Virus record (IMG/VR): IMGVR_UViG_3300046002_001511
Span: 1 to 20,767 of that record
DNA: 20,767 nt
Origin: a virus
Direction: 5' to 3' (one strand)
This document shows positions 1 to 7,618 of this stretch, piece after piece. The stretch's first letter is position 1. The number at the start of each line of letters is the position of its first letter. A program made the translations under genes and the position numbers. The notes under the pieces are model-generated. The model saw only the letters and a list, made by a program, of their open reading frames with translations, ran no database searches and was not told the DNA's origin.

Positions 1-1625
1 TTGTCAGCAATATCAGGCGTGAGTGCTGATTTGGGCATGATCCGCACCAGCATGGGCTGACCAACCTGACGTATGACCTCTGGGTCTATGCCATGGCTAG
101 GATCATTGACCAAGCTGCTGACGTAGTCGTTCGCCGTTCCCTCTTGGAATGCTCGCTGCAATCCGGCAACACGACCATTACCTGCTACCGGACGAATGCC
201 AGAGAACTCAGGATCTGCGTACTCAGGGACTGTTGTGCCATCTGCGCGATTGCTAGGGACAATAAAGCCAGCGTCAATCACCGCATACTGCACAGGTATT
301 TTCGTGCCATCAGAGGCAGACACTGTGTCGATGCGTCCCAACCGCTGCGAGTTTAATTCCACATCACTGATTACCACGGGTGCGCCAGCGCCAAAGTCTT
401 TAGACACAGACAGTCGGTTGTAATCAGGCTCTGCCGCAATGCTGGTCATCTGCTGAATAGATGCTGGCTTAGAACGATCACGGTTCTGGATGTCAGAGAA
501 CGACATGCCGAAGTCTTCTGGCTTGCCCTCCCAGTAATTGGTCATCGCAGACACAGCATCATCTGATGGTGGGGCAAATGAAGGCGGTGAAGGCGGTGGT
601 TCCACAGGAGGTGCGGCTTCTGTGGGAGGTGGTGCAGCAGCAGGAGGCGCAGCAGCTGGTTCCGCAGTTGGCTCTGCTGTAGGTGCCGGTGGTTTTTCCG
701 CAGGCGCTTCTCTGCGACCAGTCACGCCTGCCGCAGTACCAAGACCCAAGCCGCCAACAGCAGCCATACCCATCGTCTCGCCCAAACCTTCTGTCAGGCT
801 GCGAGTGGGATCAACCTTTTGTACCGCAAGGTTCTGCGCTACCTTGCCGCCGCCTTCTTCAATCGCTTCGCTGATAGCTTCGCCAGCACCACCTTTGATG
901 CCGCCAAGAATCCTGCCGCCCTTGATCGGTGTCTTGGCCATCGCCCGCTCAATAGCGCGACCGCCCGGCAACATCTGAGCAGCAATAGATATGACGCCAG
1001 CTTCGAGGCCGGCAGTACGTGCGTAGCCCAGCACACGGCCAGTAGCTTCTTCCGGCGATACGCCTTGGTCTACCAGCTTCTTATGTAGCTCTTTGAACGT
1101 CTCTGCACCGATATCTGCGCCCTGCTGCGTAGCACCTGTGCCGACAGCGCCTGCCACGGCCGTGCGTGCGCCAGCACCGGCAAGACTCAAGCCGCGTGCA
1201 ACTGCTAATCCGGGGAGAAGATTGGGTGCCTGCTCTGCGATGAAATTACTGAGCAGCGCAGGATTGGCGATGGTTTCTTTGAATGCTGTAATACCAGCAG
1301 ACAGCTCGCCCTCTTTGCCGGCTTCTTTGATCTTGGCTGCACGCTCTGCTTCCAAGCGTTTCAGCTCTTCCGACTTCATGCCTTCGCCGGTCTCACGCAG
1401 CTGACGGCCAACCTTGGTCAAACCAGTATCAGAGAACTCGCCCGTAGCTAGGCCGTATAGCTGACCCGGTAACTGTGCCAACGCACCAGCACCGGATACC
1501 AGTCCGGCGCCTACGTCTTTGATAGCTTCGCCAGTCGTGCGACCGCGCTTTACAGGTTCATCAAACTGGTCAAACGGATTGCCAGCTTTGGTTGCAACGT
1601 CAAACTGGTCAAAAGGGTTTGCCAT
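1..1625 (-). CDS. Large polyvalent/ejection protein, N-terminal part (DdrB/ParB-like domain)
   Basis: This frame stays open from ATG 1625-1623 to the window edge, giving 541 codons of a longer protein with its 3' end missing. It opens with two copies of NPFDQFD (residues 3-9 and 16-22). Gly/Ala-rich hydrophobic helices follow (about 100-290), then a Pro/Ala linker (about 305-355). The last part looks like the DdrB-like ParB fold of phage polyvalent proteins: YAVIDAGFIVPSN near residue 448, VAGNGRVAGLQRAF from 480 and QPMLVRIM near 523. Proteins of this kind are thought to be packaged and delivered into the host with the DNA; further enzymatic domains may lie beyond the window. It starts 3 nt after the 472-residue gene, with an AGGGA ribosome site. 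The family call is fairly firm. Delivery with the DNA is inferred from the family and the neighbouring ejection-type genes. Confidence 0.75.
   Translation of the reverse strand, partial: MANPFDQFDVATKAGNPFDQFDEPVKRGRTTGEAIKDVGAGLVSGAGALAQLPGQLYGLATGEFSDTGLTKVGRQLRETGEGMKSEELKRLEAERAAKIKEAGKEGELSAGITAFKETIANPALLSNFIAEQAPNLLPGLAVARGLSLAGAGARTAVAGAVGTGATQQGADIGAETFKELHKKLVDQGVSPEEATGRVLGYARTAGLEAGVISIAAQMLPGGRAIERAMAKTPIKGGRILGGIKGGAGEAISEAIEEGGGKVAQNLAVQKVDPTRSLTEGLGETMGMAAVGGLGLGTAAGVTGRREAPAEKPPAPTAEPTAEPAAAPPAAAPPPTEAAPPVEPPPSPPSFAPPSDDAVSAMTNYWEGKPEDFGMSFSDIQNRDRSKPASIQQMTSIAAEPDYNRLSVSKDFGAGAPVVISDVELNSQRLGRIDTVSASDGTKIPVQYAVIDAGFIVPSNRADGTTVPEYADPEFSGIRPVAGNGRVAGLQRAFQEGTANDYVSSLVNDPSHGIDPEVIRQVGQPMLVRIMPKSALTPDIAD
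1584..1625 (-). repeat. Tandem NPFDQFD coding repeat
   Basis: The first codons of the large partial gene encode NPFDQFD twice, 13 residues apart. At DNA level the motif TCAAACTGGTCAAA is seen twice on the plus strand, near 1561 and 1600. Short aromatic-acidic motifs at the very N-terminus are typical of this group of large phage proteins as I recall them. A role in docking or packaging is only a guess. Confidence 0.6.
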
Positions 1626-1628
1626 TTG

Positions 1629-3047
1629 TTATTTCCCTAGAATACGCGCTGCCGCTCCCTGTCCATACTTAGCGTCAAAGTCTGCTGCCAAGCCGGGATT
1701 CTTTTTCAGATAATCAACAGCTCCCGCTGGGGGCGAAGTCATTGGAGCAGGCGCAGCACCTGATCGCATAGGATCAGATGACATCATTTGTCGCGCCATC
1801 TCTTGTTTTTGCTGCAATGTCTTGCCAGCGTTCATAGGATCATTTGCCACAATCTTCATGGCTTCTTCGTAGCTCATGATGTTCTGTGGTTTGCCAGCGC
1901 CACGGATACGATCTATGTCGCCCATGAATTTGCCAGCAGCTTCTGGTCCTTGTTTAGCAAGGATGTCGTGGTACCTGCTTAGTAGGCGCTCTGTTTCGCC
2001 CGGACGACCAGCAGACATCGCGTGAATCTTAGCCACAGCAAGCTGGTATTGACCAGACTTGTCAGCCACTTCCAGCGCACGCTTTGCGTTCTCATCAACA
2101 CCGTACTTGGTAATGTACAGTTCAGATGATTTTTCAAGCGCTTTGTTCTCTTGGTCAACACGACGCTGCTCAAGTGCCTGGAGTTGATCTTCGTAGCGAT
2201 TGACTCTCTCTCTTGCCTTGCCAGACTGATCGCGTTTCAACCGATCTTCTGCCATCAACAGATCGCGCTCTGCCTTGGTGATGTCGCGTTCGGTATCACG
2301 GATTTCCTTCATCGTGCCGCTGTACTGCATCAACGCCTGACGACCTGCTGTAGACAGTGCTTCGAACTCCTTGCCTTGACGTGCGCCTAGTAGGCCAAAT
2401 CCAGCCATCATCAGGGCTTCACCCTTGGCCTGATCTCTACGACCCTTCAGTTCCTCTCGACGCGCCTTTTCTTCTTCGCGCATCGAACGAATCAACTCAC
2501 CCGTATCAATACCGGCTAGGCGCTCTTCCTCTTGCATCCGTTTCAACTCACCAGCGTAGGTGCGCTCTTCCGGCATCTTGTAGTCGCGCAACGCGTAACC
2601 ACCCGGCATTACTACCGGCTGACGCGCTGGCGGCGCAGTAGGTGCAGCGGGTGTTTCTCGCGCTATAGCCTCTGGCAAAGAAGCCAGACCTCTGCGGAAT
2701 GTATCCTCGGCAGATACCAACTCACCATCTGCATATCCCGGCACTTCTCCACCGTCGGCAAATGCCACGATCCCGCCGCCTGCCATCTCTTCTGGCAGTC
2801 CTGATGGCAGCGCAGCCACTCCGGGCTGTGCTTGTTGTTGCATCATCTGTTGTTGCTGACCTAGTACCTCATCTGCCACGGTCTGCTGCGGCGGTTGCAT
2901 GTTCTGCTTCTGGATGCGGTCGATCATCATCCCAGCCATGACAGCCTTGGTGGGATCTATCAATCCCATTTGCGCCATCTTCTGCAACTGAGGCTTGCTG
3001 TACTTGGTAGCCAGCGCCTGTATATCTTGAATACCGGGAATAGCCAT
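1629..3047 (-). CDS. Coiled-coil virion protein with ADGG peptide (472 aa)
   Basis: No enzyme fold is recognised. The N-terminus is Gln/Met-rich (residues 45-75). A short Gly motif, AGGGIVAFADGG, lies at 89-100 and is followed by a second ADGE at 106-109. A long, highly charged Glu/Arg/Lys/Gln region with coiled-coil character covers about 160-315, interrupted by a small hydrophobic patch (211-222). The tail is Ala/Pro-rich. The gene starts 1 nt after the 345-residue gene, with GGAG seven bases upstream of the ATG, and is followed 3 nt later by the large polyvalent gene. Position and composition fit an internal virion or ejection protein, or a scaffold for one. It resembles proteins I recall from uncultured aquatic phages, but its function is not known to me. 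Confidence 0.7.
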   Translation of the reverse strand: MAIPGIQDIQALATKYSKPQLQKMAQMGLIDPTKAVMAGMMIDRIQKQNMQPPQQTVADEVLGQQQQMMQQQAQPGVAALPSGLPEEMAGGGIVAFADGGEVPGYADGELVSAEDTFRRGLASLPEAIARETPAAPTAPPARQPVVMPGGYALRDYKMPEERTYAGELKRMQEEERLAGIDTGELIRSMREEEKARREELKGRRDQAKGEALMMAGFGLLGARQGKEFEALSTAGRQALMQYSGTMKEIRDTERDITKAERDLLMAEDRLKRDQSGKARERVNRYEDQLQALEQRRVDQENKALEKSSELYITKYGVDENAKRALEVADKSGQYQLAVAKIHAMSAGRPGETERLLSRYHDILAKQGPEAAGKFMGDIDRIRGAGKPQNIMSYEEAMKIVANDPMNAGKTLQQKQEMARQMMSSDPMRSGAAPAPMTSPPAGAVDYLKKNPGLAADFDAKYGQGAAARILGK

Positions 3048-3048
3048 C

Positions 3049-4086
3049 TTAGGACTCCGTCATCTTGTGCAATCCCAACCCCATCAAGCCGCCGTTCTTA
3101 AAAATTGGAAGCCCTTGCGCGGCTCTCGTACCAGCATAGATACTTGCTAGACCACCGATCTGCGCACCCAACGACGGTGGCGCTTCGTACAGCTGCTTGG
3201 TCGAAGTCATCGGCATACCACGCGCCATCTCCATGATGAACTGCGCTTGCTGATATGGGAACTGCTGCTGCCGTAGAAAGTCTTCGTAATCCTGACTCAG
3301 CTTCTTCTGCTGCAATGCCTGACGCTCTGCGCCTGCTGCCGCCTGCAAGCCAACAATATCCTTGGCCTGACCAAACTGTAACTGCCCCAACTGACCCAGC
3401 TGCTGTGCCGACTGGAGTGCCGACTGTAAGCCGAGCTGAGATGCCTGTAGGCGACGTGCCTGTTCTGACTGGAACTGCTGCGCTGCCTGCTCGTAAGCGG
3501 CCTGACCGCCACGCGCCTGAATGTCACCCATCTGCTGGGCTAGATTTCTCTGCGCCTCTGCTTCCATGATGGCCTGACGTGAGCCGCCAAATGCACCTGC
3601 TCGCGCTGCCTGCGCACCACGCTGAGTACGGGCAATGTCTGCTTGCCGTTGAGCTTCGCGCTTGGAGATGTCCACCACGTTCTGCATGTACGGCGACATG
3701 TACGACTGCGCCATGCCAGGATCGGTGAAAGATCCACCTGCTAGCAGAGATGGGTTGTAGACGCCCGCCAGACCTGCCGCTCCTGCGCCGCCCGCCATCT
3801 GTGCAGAAGGATTCACATACGGAGATACCGCCAAGTTGGCCGTTGCCTGCTGTGCCTGTAGCTGCATCGGGTCAAATCCCGCTATGCGCTGGTACTCGTA
3901 AGGACGGTACTGCTGCTGCGCTAGGCCAGCAGACTCTTCTAGTACACGGTTGACCAGCGGCTGGACTTCTGGCGCGTACGACAGAGCAGTCTGCGTTACA
4001 GCGCTGGGAGTTCCCCCGCCACCGTCGCCGCCCATAGAGAACGTGAACCAGTCCGGGTTAAACAGGAATTTCAGGAAGCTAAACAT
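3049..4086 (-). CDS. Ala/Gln-rich putative ejection (internal virion) protein
   Basis: The 345-residue protein has a short hydrophobic/aromatic N-terminus and a Gly-rich turn (about 18-26). A long Ala/Gln/Arg-rich helical body follows, including ARAGAFGGSRQAIMEAEAQR. It ends with a small Gly motif, FKNGGLMGLGLHKM, related to the Gly peptides of its two larger neighbours. The composition resembles the pore or internal virion proteins of podoviruses (T7 gp14-like or P22 ejection class), but I see no diagnostic motif, so this is inference from composition and position. Its ATG overlaps the end of the 148-residue gene by 8 nt (ATGTTTAG), with AAGGAG seven bases upstream, indicating translational coupling. 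The GGSRQA-type segment is familiar to me from uncultured marine phage proteins. Confidence 0.6.
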   Translation of the reverse strand: MFSFLKFLFNPDWFTFSMGGDGGGGTPSAVTQTALSYAPEVQPLVNRVLEESAGLAQQQYRPYEYQRIAGFDPMQLQAQQATANLAVSPYVNPSAQMAGGAGAAGLAGVYNPSLLAGGSFTDPGMAQSYMSPYMQNVVDISKREAQRQADIARTQRGAQAARAGAFGGSRQAIMEAEAQRNLAQQMGDIQARGGQAAYEQAAQQFQSEQARRLQASQLGLQSALQSAQQLGQLGQLQFGQAKDIVGLQAAAGAERQALQQKKLSQDYEDFLRQQQFPYQQAQFIMEMARGMPMTSTKQLYEAPPSLGAQIGGLASIYAGTRAAQGLPIFKNGGLMGLGLHKMTES

Positions 4087-4525
4087 TTAAATGCTCCTTG
4101 CGATATTCGTCATACCGCTCAAACACGATTTCTTTCCACACTTCAGGCATGTATTCAGCCGCCTTCTCTGGTCCCACACAGACATGCACCGCGTAAGCGA
4201 TGATGTTGCCCGCCGCATATCGCAGGCCGTGCGCTATCTCTATGCCATGCTGATCCTTCGTCTGCTCGTAGTGGTTGGCCGTCTGATACGCACTCACAAC
4301 GGTTATCCACATGGGCAAAACAGCATGCTGAATCATCTGGTAGAACCGATTCATCGGCAGGTAAACCAAGCAGATCATGAACGCGTTGTTGATGTCACGC
4401 TCTGCTAAATCTTTGTCTTTATCTACCAGATCATCCCAAGCGTGTGACAGATCCACAAACATGTGGAACATGGCAAACGCATCCTCATTACCACCAAACC
4501 ACTCAAGCTTTCCTACAGTCTTCAT
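4079..4525 (-). CDS. Conserved hypothetical phage protein (148 aa)
   Basis: I do not recognise a family. The protein is helical and rich in aromatic, Met and His residues. It has two hydrophobic segments: AFMICLVYLPMNRFYQMI (about 48-65) and an Ala/Ile/Val stretch in the second half (about 105-118). Charged surroundings make integral membrane insertion uncertain. It is locked between two virion genes: its ATG shares ATGA with the stop of the 1021-residue gene, and its stop overlaps the start of the 345-residue gene by 8 nt. This tight packing supports it as a real gene expressed with the ejection proteins, perhaps as a small virion component or assembly chaperone. No function is assigned. Confidence 0.7.
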   Translation of the reverse strand: MKTVGKLEWFGGNEDAFAMFHMFVDLSHAWDDLVDKDKDLAERDINNAFMICLVYLPMNRFYQMIQHAVLPMWITVVSAYQTANHYEQTKDQHGIEIAHGLRYAAGNIIAYAVHVCVGPEKAAEYMPEVWKEIVFERYDEYRKEHLNV

Positions 4526-7500
4526 GCAGGCAGATGCTTCTCTGATCTGGTATTAACAGCGACTCTGTTTTTGCCGACCGACTTGCGCCGTGCTTTCTGG
4601 ATTCTGTCCATCATGGCGTACAGCTTCCGCGCACCAGCGTCTGTCGATCCGTTGCCAAGTTCAGAGACGATACGAGCTGGAATCACAAACTCACCATCAG
4701 CAAGACGAGCAGGCTGCCGGTTGCCAATAACAGCAGGGATATCATCAGATACTCCATCTCCCGGTCCTTTCAGTAGTCTGCCACCATCAGAGTAGCCGCC
4801 AAGATCTGCTATACCGCCAGCAGCCATCTTGACGCTTTCTCCCGTCTCTCTTGCCCGCGCCAAGAACTTCTCGCGCTCGCCAGCATCAATCCGGTTGTCT
4901 CTACCAAACTCATTGATCCAGTAATCAAAGCCGCCCATGTCTGGCGCACGTCCAAGATTATCTTGGTACAGATCGTAAAGTTGCTCACGGGCGTAGTTGT
5001 TGGACTGCTTGGTTACTGGGTCGGTTCCAAACAAGAATGGTGCTTTTGCGTTCAGTTGTGCGCTTTCTTCTTGAGTGATACGACTGCCCATTCTGTTGGG
5101 GTCATACAGACCGGCGTTATAACCAGCATTGCCCATGTCTACTTCTTTTCGTAGACCGGCGGCTATCTGCTCTCTGAGAGGATCAATACCACCTGCTTTA
5201 CCTATCTGGCTCATCCAGTATTCACGGCCAGGAATATCTGTCTCGCGACCACCGATCTCTCTGTACAGGCTTTCCAGTGCATTTCTGTCAGCAAGCTCGG
5301 TCTGAGCATTCGACATAAACAGCTCACGCTCACCAGCGTCAATGATGTTGTCCTTGCCGATGGTATTCAAGTAATAATCAAATCCTGCCGCATCAGGCAG
5401 ACGTCCGAGCTTGGTCAAATACAGCTCGGTCAAATCTGCTCGTGCTTTGTCATTTGGTCCAGTCTGGAACTGTCTAATCAGCGCATTCTCTTCGGGCTTA
5501 TTCTCGAAGTAGTTGTACGCATACGCGCCCGGTGCTGTGCTGATTTCTCTGCCAGTGCCTGTTCCGGCTGCTGCGCCAGCTCCGGCACCAGCGGCGGCAC
5601 CAGTACCGGTACCAGTACCGGCCCCAACTCCTGCACCAGCACCTACACCAGCTCCAGCTCCTGCGCCACCAGTTGTTGCGGGAGTGGTGGCTGGCAAGCT
5701 TGGCAATCCCAGCTTTGGCACAACAGGACCTGGGTAGCCATACTGCGCCGGGTTGTACGGAACCCCGCCTTCGATCATGGCTCGGCCAGACTCGTCGTAC
5801 ACGATCTTCGGCACAAGCGGCTTGGCTAGGTTCGTGAAATACTCAGGCGAGTATTGCAACGTTTTCTCTAGCGTAGATGGCGCCATTTGAGCTTGCCGCG
5901 AGTAGAACTCCAAGCCAGGCAAATCTACCTGTCGACCAAGTACACGCTCATAGGCGTCTGCTACCTGACTAGGCGTTGCAGCCGAGGTCTGTAGGCTTCT
6001 AGTTGGCGCTTTGCTACCAAGAGCAAATGTCGTTTTTGCAAATGGCGACTCTACGGCTTCAGTATTCGTTGAGGACCCCTTCCCTCGATAGTCATATCCC
6101 CCGCCAACATATATAGCACCAGCTGGAATGTTGACGGTGCCGGACGATCCTTGGCTTGCTGCTTGCGTTGCTGCTTGTGTTGCAGCTTGGTTGGTTGCTG
6201 CTTGGTTGGTTGTTGTTGTGGTGGTAGTACCGCCCCTTGGAACACCAGTTGCTAAAAATTCTGCTCTTTCTGGATTGTTCGCATAAGACAGATCTGCGCG
6301 AAGTTGAGCTGCTGAAATGTTTGGATTTGAATAATGCTGCAATCCAGCGGGATCTGGCGCACGTCCAAGGAACTCTCGGTACGCAGCTTCAATATCACCG
6401 CCCGCAGCAAACTTCTGCTCTCCGGTGTACGGATCTACGTTTTCGTAGTTCATCGGGCGAATGAAGTCTTGAGAGATTGGCCGCTCTGATGGTGTGGCGT
6501 ATCCACGTGCTTTTTGATTAGCCATCGGGTAGCCGGTGTTGGCACCGATAGCGTTCATGCGGGACATCTGCTCTACCGTGCCGCCATCTGCTAACGACAT
6601 CAGCCCACCGCCTGCTGCGTACACCTCGCCCGTCGGCGCAAACCGCGCGTTCGGATAGTAGTTACGCTCGCTAGTGCCAGCTACGCCAATAGGATATGGA
6701 TCGTACTCGTATCTCAATCTTTCAAGCGGCTCGCCCTTTTTCTGTTCAGGCATCTTGCGCTGCCCCTGCGACGCGTTGTACAGAGATGTCGCCAACGCAG
6801 CAGACTCATACGGATTGTCTTTAACAAACTGCATGAGCTTCTTGGGATCGGAGGTTATTTCTCCCAATCCTCGACCCATTGCTGACAACTGACCGCTGAC
6901 AGTATTTGGCGCTGTTGCTGCTTGAGCTAGGCCTGCGTTTGTCACACCGCGCACTAAATCACCCTGCATGCCGCCTTGGATGGCAGATTTCAACGCTGTC
7001 TCTTGCGCCACTTTTGCAGCGTTTCCTGCCATACCTCCCAAGGCTGGATTTGTTGCGGCCTGAAGAGCAGCAGGAGAGTTAAGCGCTGTATAGGCTAGCG
7101 TTGGCGCAGCGCCCATAGGCGTTGCAACAGTGGCACCTGCTGCTTGTTGAGCGGCCTGATTGGCAGCGGCCGTACTAGCACCTTTGGTCGCTGCGGCAGC
7201 CGCTACGTCATCAGCAAGGCCTGCTGCCGCACCACCAACACCTGCTAGCGCACCACCTATGCCAGCACCACCAAACGCACCAAGCCCCGCCATGATGCCT
7301 TTGCCAAGACTGCCTGTTGCCAGCGTGCTAACAGCACCGGTTAATAGCGCGGCGTTAACCGCAGACATTCCAGCAGCCTTCAGGCCGATACCAGCAATCG
7401 TGGGAAGAATCGCCGCAAGGAAGAATGCCTCCGGCAGACCAGTCTCAGGATTGATTGTCAGACTGCCACCGTGTGCCATGGCCAAGGCCTGCAAGCCCTT

Positions 7501-7587
7501 GACCTCGCCGGGGGTCATGTGGACAAGGACGGAATCGCCGTTGCGACCTGCGCCCTGAAGATGCTGGGCTAAGTTGTGGAGGCTCAT
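4522..7587 (-). CDS. Large virion protein with five DUF4214-like repeats and ADGG peptides
   Basis: The 1021-residue protein is built in modules. An N-terminal domain (about 15-52) carries VHMTPGEVKGLQALAMAHGG, followed by a Gly/Ala hydrophobic stretch (53-125) that could insert in a membrane. The peptide AAGGGLMSLADGG is at 324-336. Five DUF4214-like units follow, at about 400-445, 541-588, 717-765, 769-815 and 866-912. Most show a (Y/L)xxxLGRxPDxxGxxYY/W core; three end in an acidic DAGE/Asp-rich turn or helix. Low-complexity linkers lie at 454-478 (Thr, then Asn/Gln/Ala) and 640-680 (Gly/Ala/Val/Thr). The C-terminus has MAAGGIADLGGYSDGG and LADGEFVIPARIVSELGNG. DUF4214 is known from surface-layer and secreted adhesin-like proteins. 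Here I infer a tail-associated or ejected protein that may contact the envelope. It starts with AAAGGTG upstream of the ATG and ends in an ATGA overlap with the next gene. Confidence 0.75.
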   Translation of the reverse strand: MSLHNLAQHLQGAGRNGDSVLVHMTPGEVKGLQALAMAHGGSLTINPETGLPEAFFLAAILPTIAGIGLKAAGMSAVNAALLTGAVSTLATGSLGKGIMAGLGAFGGAGIGGALAGVGGAAAGLADDVAAAAATKGASTAAANQAAQQAAGATVATPMGAAPTLAYTALNSPAALQAATNPALGGMAGNAAKVAQETALKSAIQGGMQGDLVRGVTNAGLAQAATAPNTVSGQLSAMGRGLGEITSDPKKLMQFVKDNPYESAALATSLYNASQGQRKMPEQKKGEPLERLRYEYDPYPIGVAGTSERNYYPNARFAPTGEVYAAGGGLMSLADGGTVEQMSRMNAIGANTGYPMANQKARGYATPSERPISQDFIRPMNYENVDPYTGEQKFAAGGDIEAAYREFLGRAPDPAGLQHYSNPNISAAQLRADLSYANNPERAEFLATGVPRGGTTTTTTTNQAATNQAATQAATQAASQGSSGTVNIPAGAIYVGGGYDYRGKGSSTNTEAVESPFAKTTFALGSKAPTRSLQTSAATPSQVADAYERVLGRQVDLPGLEFYSRQAQMAPSTLEKTLQYSPEYFTNLAKPLVPKIVYDESGRAMIEGGVPYNPAQYGYPGPVVPKLGLPSLPATTPATTGGAGAGAGVGAGAGVGAGTGTGTGAAAGAGAGAAAGTGTGREISTAPGAYAYNYFENKPEENALIRQFQTGPNDKARADLTELYLTKLGRLPDAAGFDYYLNTIGKDNIIDAGERELFMSNAQTELADRNALESLYREIGGRETDIPGREYWMSQIGKAGGIDPLREQIAAGLRKEVDMGNAGYNAGLYDPNRMGSRITQEESAQLNAKAPFLFGTDPVTKQSNNYAREQLYDLYQDNLGRAPDMGGFDYWINEFGRDNRIDAGEREKFLARARETGESVKMAAGGIADLGGYSDGGRLLKGPGDGVSDDIPAVIGNRQPARLADGEFVIPARIVSELGNGSTDAGARKLYAMMDRIQKARRKSVGKNRVAVNTRSEKHLPA
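5548..5670 (-). repeat. Gly/Ala-rich low-complexity linker, coding
   Basis: Residues 640-680 of the 1021-residue protein are short GA, GV and GT units in tandem, encoded by imperfect six-base repeats (plus strand: repeated gcACCAgc and gtACCg-type units). The linker separates the second and third DUF4214-like units and probably gives flexible spacing. Confidence 0.75.
6154..6228 (-). repeat. Thr run and NQAAT/QAAT repeats, coding
   Basis: Residues 454-478 of the 1021-residue protein are a Thr run followed by tandem NQAAT and QAAT units, encoded by repeated GCTTGGTTGGTTGCT-type plus-strand motifs. This is a second flexible linker, just after the first DUF4214-like unit. Tandem short units like these can change length between related phages. 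Confidence 0.65.
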
Positions 7588-7598
7588 AGCACACCTTT

Positions 7599-7610
7599 AC
7601 AAAATTTTGT
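7599..7610. promoter_or_regulatory. 12-bp perfect palindrome in a short intergenic gap
   Basis: ACAAAATTTTGT is a perfect palindrome in the 31-bp gap between the C1q-like gene and the 1021-residue gene, immediately upstream of that gene's AAAGGTG ribosome site on the minus strand. It is the longest gap in this half of the window. It could be a protein-binding site, or part of an mRNA structure controlling the next gene. Chance is also possible for an AT-rich 12-mer. Confidence 0.3.
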
Positions 7611-7618
7611 CAATCGTA

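Noticed and set aside
538-978. Gly/Ala/Ser-rich plus-strand frame
   Set aside because: It is the antisense image of the Pro/Ala linker and helices of the large partial protein.
5513-5737. Pro/Ala/Val-rich plus-strand frame
   Set aside because: It is the antisense image of the Gly/Ala/Thr linker of the 1021-residue protein.
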